Positions 18,175 to 27,448 are shown, numbered from the stretch's first letter. The stretch: 64,000 nucleotides of DNA from Modestobacter sp. Leaf380 (GCF_001424485.1 NZ_LMQC01000006.1:61483-125482); one strand, 5' to 3'. Numbers and translations are program-made. Notes: a model not told the origin generated them from the letters alone.

Positions 18175-19552
18175 AGCGGGAGCTCCAAGATCGTCGGGAG
18201 AGCAGCCACTGGTGTCTACTCGGGACGTCCGGGGAGCGCGCCTTGCGGCCATGACGTGCGCTCCTTTTGGCCGTGACGTTCACGACGGGCCCCGGCGCTC
18301 GACTGGATCTCGGTGCTTGGGCGGGCGCAGCCGTGGTCTGCGGCCGAGCCCGCCGCAGCGCGGCCATCCGGGCGGTCGGCGGTGACGCCCTGAGACCGCG
18401 CCTGTGGGTGGCGAGCCGGGTGCAGGGGTACGGCTGTTCGTCTGGGTGCGCAGGAGGTGTGCGTGGGCAGGCGAGGCGGATGCGGCGTCGGCGGGTGCCG
18501 GTCGGGTTGCTCCCGATCCTGCGCATGCCACCCGCACGCCTTCTCTCCCAGGTTCTCGATGCGCCGCACCCAGCGAAGGGATGACGGGAGGAGCCACCCG
18601 ATGAGCTGCCGGGTCGTTGTTCGGCGACGACGCCCACCGACTGCCGCGGCGCTGGTGGTCCCCGGCCAGGACGCGAGCCTGGTGCACGGCCGGGTGGAGC
18701 CAGGACATCGGCAGGCCTGACGGGCTGACCAGCCAGGACGGCGCCCCGTACGGGTAGCCGCGCGTGGGCGGGCTGCAACCGATGCTGCGGGACCGGCGTG
18801 CGCTGAGCGCGCTGGTGCAGGTCGCCGAGGACGTGCGACGGGCAGGCGACGCGCTGTCGCTCGGGACGGGCGCCGAACGCCTGCTGCTCCGTGGCCGGTA
18901 CGCACACCGCTCGGCGCTGCCCACCGACCCGCACCGACCGCCTCCCCAGCCCCGCCTCACCCCCCAGGGTGAGGCGCATGGACCACTCCTCGCCCCCGCC
19001 CGCCTCCACGACGGGACTGGTCCCGGCAGCGACGCCCGGTGTCGGGCCGCCCGCAGGCGAAGTCTCGGTCGGGATCTGGGCCACTCACCAACTGCGGCGC
19101 GTCCACGACGACAGCGTCATCAGCACCCACTGCGGGCTGGCTGCGGACTCCAGGCCCTCGAAGAGCTGACGCTGGACCAGAAGATCGGCCCGAACTCCCC
19201 GGGACCCCTCGAGCGCATCCGGGTCTCGCTCGTCGACGTGGCCACCGGCGAGGCGGGAGCCTTCACGGTGGGGATGCCCCCTCGACTACGAGCCATCCGA
19301 CATCTGCACCTGGCCCTGACTCCACACCCCTTGCCGGACCGGCGGGACTACGGGGTGGAGCCCGTCGGCGACGACCTTGCGGCATTCACAACAGGCATGC
19401 CCGTATAGCCAGAAAGGTCGTGGATGCGCCATGGTGTCCCGGCTAGAAGCCAGGACATCTTGACGAGCTTCTGCGTGGCCCATTCTCAGGTCGGGCTGTC
19501 GAGCGAGCAGGTCGCCACTTGCCTTCGTGGGAACGGCGACCACGCATCGTGG
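18175..19552. other. Gene-poor stretch, about 1.4 kb
   Basis: I find no protein here that I can support. Several open frames exist on both strands, but none shows a recognisable domain, a good ribosome site or codon bias like the neighbours. Composition shifts from the high-GC core toward the mobile region on its right, so it may be decayed sequence at the edge of the insertion zone. Confidence 0.6.
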
Positions 19553-20591
19553 GGACTGCCCAGACTTCAGTTGACCCTGGTTCGGTAGGTGGGTCAGGCC
19601 GCGTGGGCGGCGTGGGTGAGTGTGTCGAACTCGATGGGGGTCAGTCGACCGAGGGTGTCTTGGCGTCGGCGCCGGTGGTAGGTGGTCTCGATCCAGGTGA
19701 CGATGGCCAGGCGTAGTTGATCGCGAGTGGTCCAGCGTCGGCGGTTGAGGACGTTCTTTTGCAGGGCGAAGAAGGACTCCATGGCGGCGTTGTCTGCGCT
19801 GGTGCCGACCCGACCCATCGAGCCCTGCAGCTGGGCGTCTCGAAGGGCTGCGACGTAGGCGTGGGAACGGACTTGCGACCCCCTATCCGAGTGCACGATC
19901 GCCCCGGCCTCACCGCGGAGCGCCAGGGCGTTGGTCAGGGCGTCCACCGCCAGTTGGGAGGCCATGCGGGCGTCGATGGAGTAGCCGACGATCCGCTTGG
20001 TGCAGGCGTCCTCGATCGCGCAGAGGTAGAGCTTGCCCTCGGCGGTGGGGTGCTCGGTGATGTCGGTGAGCCACAGCTTGTTGGGGCATCGGCGGTGGAC
20101 TCCCGGCGCACCAGGTCCTCGTGCACCGGGGGCCCGTGCCGGCGCCCGGTGCCGGGCTCGACCGAGCGCACCGACCAGATCCGTTGCTGGGTGCACCGCC
20201 GGTTGACCCTGTTGGGGGAAGCCTTCACACCGGCGGCGGCAAGCTCGTCGGTGAGAAACCGGTAGCCGAGTTCGGGGTCGTCGTGGTGGATGTCGAGGGC
20301 TGCGTTGATCAGGTGCGCGTCGTCCCAGTCCCGCTGGCTCACCGGGTTGGCCAGCCGCGTGTAGGAGGCTTGCTTCGAGAATCCGAGCACCCGGCAGGTC
20401 ACCGCGACGGAAAGACAGGACTCCGACACCCCGAAGCTCTTGGCGACCTGGGCGATGGACTGTTCACCATGACGGGCAACAGCGATCACGTCAGGCCGGA
20501 ACTCCAACGGGAACGGCTTGGGCACGATGACGATCCTTCCAGTGAGCCCAAGAGCTCACAGGTGAGTGGTCATCCGAACCCTGGGCAGTCC
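19553..20591 (-). mobile_element. Decayed IS3-family insertion sequence
   Basis: An element of about 1.04 kb bounded by related ends: GGACTGCCCAG at the left and CTGGGCAGTCC at the right, with partly matching sequence further in. It contains a broken OrfA/OrfB. The right end directly abuts the IS481 element at 20593. A close relative starts at 63865, sharing the same end and the same OrfA start. Confidence 0.8.
19594..20525 (-). pseudogene. IS3-family transposase, OrfA/OrfB fused by deletion and frameshifted
   Basis: The first 32 residues are OrfA (MPKPFPLEFRPDVIAVARHG, then the start of the HTH, FGVSESCL). The frame then jumps straight into the OrfB N terminus (VAVTCRVLGFSKQASY), so the rest of OrfA and its leucine zipper are deleted. 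A frameshift near 20100 separates this from the DDE core, which reads LWLTDITEHPTAEGKLYLC, IVHSDRGSQ and SADNAAMESFFA in another frame down to 19594. It is inactive by itself. Confidence 0.85.
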
Positions 20592-20592
20592 C

Positions 20593-20608
20593 TAGGTGTA
20601 CCCGGCCA
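20593..20608. repeat. IS481 left terminal inverted repeat
   Basis: TAGGTGTACCCGGCCA is an exact reverse complement of 21658-21673. One or two more flanking bases also pair. Confidence 0.9.
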
Positions 20609-20698
20609 GGACGTTGGTGACGTACGGGCGGGTTGATCTTGGGAGGACCTCCGGGTGAGGTGTGGCTTGTCGAAGGCCCGCACACCCCGGAGGTCCTC

Positions 20699-21657
20699 AT
20701 GGCCCACGCTCATGCCCGCACCACCGTTCATGGCCGCCTGCTGATCGTCCAGCGCGTTGCCGCAGGCATGCCCCAGGCTCACATCGCGGCGGCGATGGGC
20801 GTGTCGCGCAAGTGCGTGCGCACGTGGATCGCGCGGTTTGCAGCCGAGGGCGCCGCCGGTCTGGTCGACCGGTCCTCCCGCCCGCACACCATGCCCACCA
20901 CGACCTCCCCGGAGGACGCCGAGCGGGTGCTGGAGGCCAGGAAGCAGCTGCGGTGCGGGCCCGACGGGCTCGCCGCCGCCACCGGGGTCCCTGCTCGCAC
21001 CGTGTCGCGGTGCTGGCCCGGGCGGGCATGCCCAGGCTGGCCCTGCTGGACCGGATCAGCGGGGAGGTGATCCGGTCGTCCAAGCAGACCGCCATCCGCT
21101 ACGAACGGGAGCGGCCAGGCGAGCTGGTGCACATGGACGTCAAGAAACTCGGGCGCATCCCCGCCGGCGGTGGCTGGCGCGCCCACGGCCGAGCCGCCGG
21201 CCACCGAGACCGCGCAGTCAAGATCGGCTACGACTACGTGCACTCGATGGTCGATCACCACTCCCGGCTGGCCTACTCCGAAGTCCTGCCCGACGAGAAA
21301 GGCACCACGTGTGCTGGGTTCCTCACCCGCGCAGCGGCCTACTTCGCCGACCACGGCATCCCCACCATCGAGCGGCTGATGACCGACAACGCCTGGGCCT
21401 ACCAGCACTCACTCAAGGCCGTCTGCGCCCAGCTGGGCATCGCACAAAAGTTCATCCGACCGCACTGCCCCTGGCAGAACGGCAAGGTCGAACGCCTCAA
21501 CCGCACCCTGGCCACCGAGTGGGCCTACCAGCAGCCCTTCACCAGCAACGACCAGCGCACCGCAGCCCTTGCCCCCTGGATCGAGCACTACAACAATCAC
21601 CGCCGTCACTCAGCACTCGGCGGCAAGTCCCCGATCAGCCGACTGACACCAACCTGA
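20699..21657 (+). pseudogene. IS481-family transposase with one-base frameshift
   Basis: It begins MAHAHARTTVHGRLLIVQRV with an N-terminal helix-turn-helix (AAAMGVSRKCVRTWI). The frame is lost near 21010, where TCGCGGTGCTGG appears to lack one G compared with the expected SRVLARAG coding. The catalytic DDE/integrase core continues in the next frame: MDVKKLGRIP, SMVDHHSRLAYSEV, LMTDNAWAY and the C-terminal WIEHYNNHRRHSALGG. Everything else is intact, so it is either a recent inactivation or a sequencing error. Confidence 0.85.
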
Positions 21658-21673
21658 TGGCCGGGTACACCTA
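21658..21673. repeat. IS481 right terminal inverted repeat
   Basis: TGGCCGGGTACACCTA is an exact reverse complement of 20593-20608. Its last bases supply the stop codon of the ABC permease gene on the other strand. Confidence 0.9.
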
Positions 21674-22771
21674 GGGGGTTCGGATAACACGCACAGGATC
21701 ACGGTATGCCGCAAGAGTCGCTGGCCCGGTCGCAGCCAGGACACTTGTGAGAACTGTCAAGATGTAGACACCCAGAATGAACTCCACCGGGGGTGCTTGA
21801 TCCGTGCGCAGTCCATAAAGCACGCCAACCGTTGTACCCATCAAGCCGCCCAGCACTCCACCGAATACCGTTCTAAGAACGACAAGGCTCATGATTGCGG
21901 TACGCGTTGCGCCCAATGCTCGGCGCCGCCCGAGATCAACTCGCCGGACGATAGTGTCGGCAAGCACGACAACCCCCGTCAACATCGCGCCCGCCACTAG
22001 TACGAGTAGAAGTACAGAGCGGCCATACGAACCAACGTCGGAACTCACTCCATCCTCAAGGCCAGCGAGCTGAGAGGGACTCTGTACGGTTATGTCAGCA
22101 GGATTCGGCGGGGAGACCAGCCGTAAGATCTGATTCTCGGTGGGCGCTACTTGCGCTGCACTGCTGATGACCGCCAGAATGGTGGAGACGTCCTGGGGGA
22201 ATATCGGATCAGGCGCTGTGACTGTTCCTGCACCTATCTGGTCAAAAGGGGATGCAGACTCGTATATGCCTACAACGGCGTACTCTGCGCCGGTCGCGGA
22301 AACAACGAAGCCAAAGGGGCCATCCAGTCCAAGCGTTGCAGCTGCTGGCGCAGACACGGCGACCTCGGAAGCCAGCGGCCAGCGGCCAGCCGTGAGCGTG
22401 GCGGCCTTGGATGGATCACCGAAGAGCGTCCACAGCGCTACAGGGCTCCCACCGCCACCTTTGAGTGTCCCAGCGGTCACGTCTCGCGGTAATGACAATC
22501 CGATGGCTGACTCAACTGTGCTCAATGACTCCGTCACCCTTAGGGTGCCGGGTGACAGAAGGCCTTGCGCGCGCGTGTCGGTAACCGTTAAAAAGCGGCT
22601 CCCGGCCGCCTGTAGCCGCTCAGCGACGAGCTGCTCGGCTGCGGCTGTTTGGCCTACCGTTATAAGTGAAGTACCGGTCATTGATGCCGTGAGAAGTAAT
22701 ATGAGGAAAAGTGACACCTTTTGACTGAGTGCCGAAATGACTATCTCGCGAAGGAGCATCGTGGGGTGCAC
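21671..22771 (-). CDS. MacB/FtsX-like ABC transporter permease
   Basis: A 366-residue permease with the MacB topology: one N-terminal helix (LSQKVSLFLILLLTASMTG), a large extracellular domain (about residues 45-245) and three C-terminal helices. The last residues are AAYRDPVRVIRTP, a normal end for this family. Its stop codon, TAG, is made by the inverted repeat of the adjacent IS481 element, so the original stop was replaced at or very near its natural position. It works with the ATPase and adaptor encoded upstream. Base use is visibly less GC-rich than the core genes, suggesting transfer. Confidence 0.85.
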   Translation of the reverse strand: MHPTMLLREIVISALSQKVSLFLILLLTASMTGTSLITVGQTAAAEQLVAERLQAAGSRFLTVTDTRAQGLLSPGTLRVTESLSTVESAIGLSLPRDVTAGTLKGGGGSPVALWTLFGDPSKAATLTAGRWPLASEVAVSAPAAATLGLDGPFGFVVSATGAEYAVVGIYESASPFDQIGAGTVTAPDPIFPQDVSTILAVISSAAQVAPTENQILRLVSPPNPADITVQSPSQLAGLEDGVSSDVGSYGRSVLLLVLVAGAMLTGVVVLADTIVRRVDLGRRRALGATRTAIMSLVVLRTVFGGVLGGLMGTTVGVLYGLRTDQAPPVEFILGVYILTVLTSVLAATGPATLAAYRDPVRVIRTP

Positions 22772-22779
22772 TGGTCAGT

Positions 22780-23436
22780 CTAAAGTGTCAGTGTCTGATC
22801 GGACTGGTTGACCACAAAGGGATCGTGGGTGGCGATCACTATCGTACGACCGGTACTGGCAGCTGCCCTGAGCGATCGCAGGACCTCGAAAGTGTTCGCG
22901 CGGTCGAGGTTGCCCGTCGGTTCATCGGCTAACACAACCTTAGGGTCATTGATCAAGGCTCGACAGATTGCAACTCGCTGCGCCTGTCCACCAGATATCT
23001 CGCCAGGTCGATGCGTTGCACGATGATCTACGCCCATCATCGTGAGGAGCTCCATTGCTCGGTCTCGTGTCTCTGGTGACCTGGTTCCGCTGTACAGGGC
23101 CGGCTCACAGACCGAGCTGAGGATGGACCGACTCGGTTCAAGTACGGCATCTTGAAAAACGAAGCCGATGCTGCGGGCGCGGATGCGAGACCGCTGCGCG
23201 TCCGAAAGGTCCGAAGATGGTGTCTCGAGGACACGGACGACTCCGCTGCTAGGTGTCAGCAATAGACCAAGAATGTATAGGAGGGTCGATTTTCCTCGAC
23301 CTGATTCACCCGTGAGGGCAGTTACAGACCCTGGCACGAATCGATGAGTTAGACCAGCGAATAAGTCCTCCCCGTTGCGGCTGTAGCGAAAGGTCAAGTC
23401 GCTGACCGACAGCGCTGCGAGGGGTTCTCTAGTCAA
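22780..23436 (-). CDS. ABC transporter ATP-binding protein
   Basis: A 218-residue ATPase of the LolD/MacB/FtsE type. Walker A is TGESGRGKST, the signature is ISGGQAQRVAI, and Walker B is VVLADEPTGNLD followed by the H-loop ATHDP. It is 8 nt from the permease gene and overlaps the adaptor gene by 8 bp, forming one operon that encodes a mechanotransmission-type exporter. Such systems export peptides or confer resistance to antimicrobial peptides. Confidence 0.92.
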   Translation of the reverse strand: MTREPLAALSVSDLTFRYSRNGEDLFAGLTHRFVPGSVTALTGESGRGKSTLLYILGLLLTPSSGVVRVLETPSSDLSDAQRSRIRARSIGFVFQDAVLEPSRSILSSVCEPALYSGTRSPETRDRAMELLTMMGVDHRATHRPGEISGGQAQRVAICRALINDPKVVLADEPTGNLDRANTFEVLRSLRAAASTGRTIVIATHDPFVVNQSDQTLTL

Positions 23437-24538
23437 CCGTTGCCGCCTGGTTCGTCACGACCACGACCTCGCCCGTTGACACTCCTCGGACAACGGCTAG
23501 TCCTTGTCCCGTGCCCAAGACCGAGACGGCTCGCTCCTCCATGGTTTCCTTGATCACCACGTAAGCGGAGCCGTCGACGGCCGTCCGGACGGCGGAAACA
23601 GGAACCGCCGGACCTGCGACCTCGGGGACGATCTGAGCAGCACCTCGGAGGCTTACGGTTCCGCCGGCGGGAAGCCGCGTGCAATCTGCTCCGCAGATGG
23701 GTGTCGCCGTGCCGTTCGACAAGACCAGGACGGTATTACCGTCCTGGTCTGCGGTAGACCCACCGGTCGTGGCTTGCCAGGTGAGATCCTCGTACGCCAT
23801 GTCCACAATTGTGCCTTCGGGGATCTGACTGGCCTGCTCATCACTCAGGACCAGCGTGAATGCTTGTTCCCCGCTCGGTCCAAAAACAGCATCTTCGCCA
23901 CCCACGAGAGTGCGGGCGGGTTGGATGTCGTCAGACAATGAAAGGGCAACTGGCAGTGTAGGTACAGCTATGATCTCGCCCAGCGTGACTGCGCCTGACT
24001 GCGGGATGTTGAGCATCCGCTGCCAGGTGCGCACTGCGGTCGCCGTCGCGGAGTCAAACTTCTCATCAGGAGAGGGGCGGAAGAAACCAAGACCCTTCAA
24101 GCCGGCTTCCAGCTGGGTTACGTCGACCCCGACGGTGCCGAGCTCCAGTGTCCGATAGAACGGCACTTCGCCTTGGATGGCACGCACAGGCAGGCCCGAA
24201 ACCTCGTATACTGTATCGCCAGCTCCGAAAGAGTCACTGTTGTTCACGCCTGTGATCACACCGACCAGTTGATTCGTCGCGATTAGTCTCAGAGGCTGCG
24301 AGACGGTGACGCCAACTTGCAGTGTCCGGCCGACGGCCGCTTCGGTGACCGTCGCATAGATGGGCCTCGCACTGGATTGAGAGGGCGATGACTCGGGAGC
24401 TAGCGCAGCTTGGGCAGCCCACCACCCTGCGCCAGCGGAACCGCCCAGAAGCAGCATCAGCAGCAGTGTGCCACCGATGCGGTTCCGGGTGGAAACGGAG
24501 CGGGGGGCTGCGGACGCCTCTCGTCTAAATCTCATCAT
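23429..24538 (-). CDS. HlyD/MacA-like adaptor with peptidoglycan-binding domain
   Basis: A 369-residue membrane-anchored extracellular protein. A single N-terminal helix is visible (IGGTLLLMLLLGGSAGAGWW). Around residues 130-175 is a PG_binding_1-like segment (LGTVGVDVTQLEAGLKGLGF... ATAVRTWQRML). The C-terminal part is a MacA-like barrel ending in a TGEVVVVT strand. The ATG has GAGGGCGA just upstream. It would connect the MacB-like permease with the cell wall. This adaptor type occurs with actinobacterial peptide exporters. Confidence 0.8.
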   Translation of the reverse strand: MMRFRREASAAPRSVSTRNRIGGTLLLMLLLGGSAGAGWWAAQAALAPESSPSQSSARPIYATVTEAAVGRTLQVGVTVSQPLRLIATNQLVGVITGVNNSDSFGAGDTVYEVSGLPVRAIQGEVPFYRTLELGTVGVDVTQLEAGLKGLGFFRPSPDEKFDSATATAVRTWQRMLNIPQSGAVTLGEIIAVPTLPVALSLSDDIQPARTLVGGEDAVFGPSGEQAFTLVLSDEQASQIPEGTIVDMAYEDLTWQATTGGSTADQDGNTVLVLSNGTATPICGADCTRLPAGGTVSLRGAAQIVPEVAGPAVPVSAVRTAVDGSAYVVIKETMEERAVSVLGTGQGLAVVRGVSTGEVVVVTNQAATVD

Positions 24539-24603
24539 TCGCCCTCATTGCAGGCATGCAGAACGTTAACCGGTACGTTGGCTGGTTCACGCCGGCTGGT
24601 GCG

Positions 24604-25269
24604 TCAATTCGCGTCCGGAAACAGTAAGTTGGTTGGCGCAATCTGCGGGCACCTCACCTCGAGCGCGTTCCACTCCGCATTGCTCAATTGCAGGTCGAAC
24701 AACTCGGCAAATGGATAAAAGGGGTCGGTCGTGTAAGTCTCGATGAAGACTTCGCGGCTTGGGGGGTCACTTATCGTGTATCCCTCGGCGCGCAGACATG
24801 GAATGACAGAATCAACAGTCCAGTCGTACTGGATGCTGATCTGCCGATCCGTGTACGCGCCCATGAAATCGGGGTTGATCGGATAACTCGCCGCGCAGAC
24901 ATACTCGGCTAGGTTATAAGCTGCAACCTGGTCTGAGGGCAAGCCCGAATCGATAATCTCGGCCGTGTCAAACCCCTGCTCGAGGAGACAGTCGGCAACG
25001 AGCTGTTGTCGATCCTCTGGGGTGACCAGCCTGATCACCTCTACTGGAGGCGGGTCAGAGATTCCGAAGCCCGCCGCCAACTCCTGCTGCTGCTGCTCGA
25101 TGGAGACCGAGTCGTCGTCAGCACTGTCGTGCTGGGCAGGAGAATCGGGCAAACTGTCGCTCGAACACGCCGAGGTGAGAAGCAGCAATAGGGTCAGCAT
25201 CGGTACGGCCAGCGGCCGGGGCGAAGTGGTCAACTTCGTCCCGGCCGCGGATCCGTTCGGCGTTCGCAC
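24604..25269 (-). CDS. Predicted lipoprotein of the exporter cluster
   Basis: A 221-residue protein with a signal peptide and lipobox LLLTSAC (C35 from the chosen GTG). The mature part has five further cysteines within short motifs (ADCLLEQGF, EYVCAASYP, IPCLRAEGY, EVRCPQI). I chose the GTG at 25269 because it follows the stop of the upstream peptide gene by one base, suggesting coupling; TTG 25233 is an alternative. I recognise no known family. Its position between a secreted peptide and the exporter suggests an immunity or accessory lipoprotein, which is inference. Confidence 0.7.
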   Translation of the reverse strand: MRTPNGSAAGTKLTTSPRPLAVPMLTLLLLLTSACSSDSLPDSPAQHDSADDDSVSIEQQQQELAAGFGISDPPPVEVIRLVTPEDRQQLVADCLLEQGFDTAEIIDSGLPSDQVAAYNLAEYVCAASYPINPDFMGAYTDRQISIQYDWTVDSVIPCLRAEGYTISDPPSREVFIETYTTDPFYPFAELFDLQLSNAEWNALEVRCPQIAPTNLLFPDAN

Positions 25270-25270
25270 G

Positions 25271-25582
25271 TCAGACGCAGCGCGCCGAGCCAGTGTTGTT
25301 GAGCGTCCCATTGGACGTGTAGACCTCCCAGGTCCCGCTCTTGATCGCGAAGTTCGCCGAGTGAGCTCCACCGGAGTACCAAGTCACAGGGGTGGTGTTC
25401 ACCTTGTGACGGACGTAGAAGTTTCCGTTGAATGCGGTGGTCTTGCTCGAAACGTTGATCTGGTTGCTGCAGCTGATGTTTCCGCTCTTGGACTCCGAAG
25501 CCGATGCAGGTCCAGCTACGGCCAGGGTGGCGAAGAGCGCCGCCATGCCGATGACGGCGCCGCGCTGCAGGGAGGACTTCAC
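25271..25582 (-). CDS. Small secreted two-cysteine peptide, candidate bacteriocin-like product
   Basis: A 103-residue precursor with a clear Sec signal peptide: basic VKSSLQRG, a hydrophobic core and the cleavage site ASA at residues 26-28. This leaves a 75-residue mature peptide rich in Ser, Thr, Asn, Gly and aromatics, with only two cysteines (C38 and C102) that could form one disulphide. AGGAG lies 5 nt before the GTG. The WYSGGAHSA segment faintly recalls lactococcin-972-type peptides but is not convincing on its own. It is the first gene before a lipoprotein and a MacB-type exporter, an arrangement used for bacteriocins and their immunity. Confidence 0.7.
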   Translation of the reverse strand: MKSSLQRGAVIGMAALFATLAVAGPASASESKSGNISCSNQINVSSKTTAFNGNFYVRHKVNTTPVTWYSGGAHSANFAIKSGTWEVYTSNGTLNNTGSARCV

Positions 25583-25783
25583 ATGGACTCCTAGGTGGGG
25601 GAGGGGGACGAACGAATGCACGGGCACAGTGGCAGACAGCAAGCGGGTAATCAAGAGCGGTGAGTCTCTGAAAGAGAACACTTGGTGACGCATCGCCTGA
25701 AGGGCGGGCCGGCGGCCGTTCGACCAAGGCGGCAGATGCTCGGCTGCTGGCACCGTCGGTCGGGTCCTCTGCGCCGCGCCGGC

Positions 25784-26610
25784 TTAGGCCCACTCGTTCT
25801 GCATTGTGCGGTTGAACCGCTCGGCCTTGCCGTTGGTCCAGGGGCAGCCGGGCTTGATGCATCGGCGGGCGATGGTCAGGGTGGTGCAGGCGGTGATCCA
25901 CGCGGCGACGCGGCGGTAGCTCATGGCGTTGTCGGTGAGCGCCCGGGTGACGGTGACCCCGCGGTCGGCGAACCAGGCCGCGGCGCGGGTGAGGAAGCCT
26001 GCGCAGGTGGTGGTGCGCTCATCGTCGAGGACCTCGGCGTAGGCCAGGCGGGTGTGGTCGTTGATGGCCACGTGCACGTAGTCCCAGCCCAGCCCCCGGC
26101 CTCGGACTTCCTCGGATCGGCCGTGCGCCCGCCTGCCGCCACCGTCGGGGATGCGGCCCAGCTTCTTCACGTCGACCTGCAGGAGATCGTCGGGGGCATC
26201 GGGTTCGTAGCGGACCTCGCTGTGCCGCCGGCCGCGCAGCAGTTCACCGGTGAGCCGGTCGACCTCAGCCAGTCGAGGTAGGCCGGCGCGGTCGATCACC
26301 GCCCCGATCGTGGAGGCAGCGACTCCCATGATCGGCGCCAGCCGCCGTGGCCCGGCGTGGTGGGCGTGGCGGGCGGCGATGATCTCGACGGTCTTGCCGG
26401 CGGGGTCTGGCGTGGCATGCAGTGCGGTCGGGAGGAGTGGTCGGCCAGTCCGGCATCGCCCTCGGCGCGCCAGCGGCGCACCCACTTGTAGACCGTCTCG
26501 CGGCTGACTCCCAGCTGCCTGGCTACCCGGCAGGGCCGGTGACCAGCGGCGACTCGGGAGACGATCAGCTTGCGGGCGTAGACGGTGGTGCGGGCATCAG
26601 CGTGGGCCAC
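25784..26610 (-). pseudogene. Second IS481-family transposase, frameshifted and truncated
   Basis: The N-terminal part reads MAHADARTTVYARKLIVSRV with HTH ARQLGVSRETVYKWVRRW. After a frameshift near 26420 the core continues (VDVKKLGRIPDGGG, INDHTRLAYAEVL, LTDNAMSY) and stops after FNRTMQNEWA. The conserved C-terminal WIEHYNNHRRHSALGG-type end is missing or scrambled. It is clearly related to, but not identical with, the element at 20593, and lies in the opposite orientation on the other side of the exporter genes. Confidence 0.85.
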
Positions 26611-26723
26611 AGAGACCTCCGGTTGGGAACGGCGACGTCAAGCAGCGCCACTCCTCCCGGAGGTCTCACTCGCGAGCAAGCCGCCACGCCGACTGTCAAC
26701 AACGTCTCCGGTCCCGACATCTA
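25784..26723 (-). mobile_element. Decayed IS481-family insertion sequence
   Basis: The outer end is put at about 26723, where CATCTAG follows a leader resembling that of the other IS481. The inner end is not recognisable. Left and right limits are approximate. Confidence 0.55.
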
Positions 26724-26734
26724 GGTGGTCCAGA

Positions 26735-27060
26735 CGGGCTACGGGGGCATGTCGGGTGGCGTCGCCGGCCCCGGTGGGTCCTTGCCGTCGGGCCAGCGTT
26801 CCGCCCTGCTCACGCGCGAGGTCGGAGTCGGTCGCCCTGATGGCCAGCCCGTGGGCCCGGTCACGACCACCGGCCACGCCGACGGAGGTCGTGAGCTGGT
26901 ACCGCAGTGCGATGATGGTCTGGTCGAGGACGTCGACGTCGAAACGCGCCCGCAGCAGTCCGGCGGCGAAGTCGGTCCAGGTCGTGGAAGCGTCGTCGAC
27001 CAGGTGGGACACGACGTCGTGGACGGTCCAACCGGGACACAGCGACGGGGTGGGGTCACC
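26735..27060 (-). pseudogene. Remnant of a mycothiol-dependent maleylpyruvate isomerase/DinB-like N-terminal domain
   Basis: The frame carries the characteristic LCPGWTVHDVVSHLVDDA near its start and the distal ATDSDLAR motif, as in TIGR03083/MDMPI_N proteins, but no valid N terminus and a scrambled end. It lies between the IS481 remnant and a small membrane protein gene. It is probably a casualty of the insertion. Confidence 0.55.
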
Positions 27061-27448
27061 GCAGGCCTGTCGGTGAGCCCGAGCCCTTCGCCGTGGGTGC
27101 GGTGCGGAGCCTTCGTCGCGCTGGGGTGGGGGGCAGTGCGGCCACCGCGGCGGCCAGGGCTCCCAACGACCAGGGCCAGCCAGCCACCAGGTTGGCGCTC
27201 GCCTGGAGGAAGGGGGTCGAGGTGGCACCGACGAGTCCGGCCCGACAGGCCAGCAACGCCAGCGTGCAGGCCACGAGCCAGCGGACGGCGCGCCGCGTGG
27301 GGAAACTGCGGCTCCGCAACGCCAGCGTCGGTGGAGCTGCCACGGCCCACAGGGAGCCTGCCAGGAAGACCCATCCCACCACCGCTGCCACCACCCACAC
27401 GTGCACATCATGACTCGTGTCGAGATGCGTCCGGGGCGGGTCGGTCAC
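27056..27448 (-). CDS. Small membrane protein, unknown function
   Basis: A 130-residue protein with three to four hydrophobic helices (VWVVAAVVGWVFLAGSLWAV, AVRWLVACTLALLACRAGL, LVAGWPWSLGALAAAVAAL). I do not recognise a family. The GTG start overlaps the stop of the upstream frame as GTGA, the gene linkage used all over this genome, which is the main support for its reality. Confidence 0.5.
   Translation of the reverse strand: MTDPPRTHLDTSHDVHVWVVAAVVGWVFLAGSLWAVAAPPTLALRSRSFPTRRAVRWLVACTLALLACRAGLVGATSTPFLQASANLVAGWPWSLGALAAAVAALPPTPARRRLRTAPTAKGSGSPTGLR

Larger units (their letters stand above)
20593..21673 (+). mobile_element. IS481-family insertion sequence
   Basis: A 1,081-bp element with perfect 16-bp terminal inverted repeats and one transposase gene with a single frameshift. 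CTAG occurs at both junctions and may be the target duplication. It is inserted between the IS3 end on the left and the last codons of the ABC permease on the right. Confidence 0.88.

Noticed and set aside
18764..19408. 214-codon open frame in the gene-poor stretch
   Set aside because: No ribosome site, no recognisable domain and an amino-acid composition like random high-GC DNA.
25271..25582. Lactococcin 972 family member
   Set aside because: The HSA and Trp/Gly features are too short, and the family's characteristic Tyr/His block is missing. I call it a candidate secreted peptide only.
20593..26723. Composite transposon made of two IS481 copies
   Set aside because: The two copies differ clearly in sequence, and both are broken. 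They flank the exporter genes but did not move them as one recent unit.
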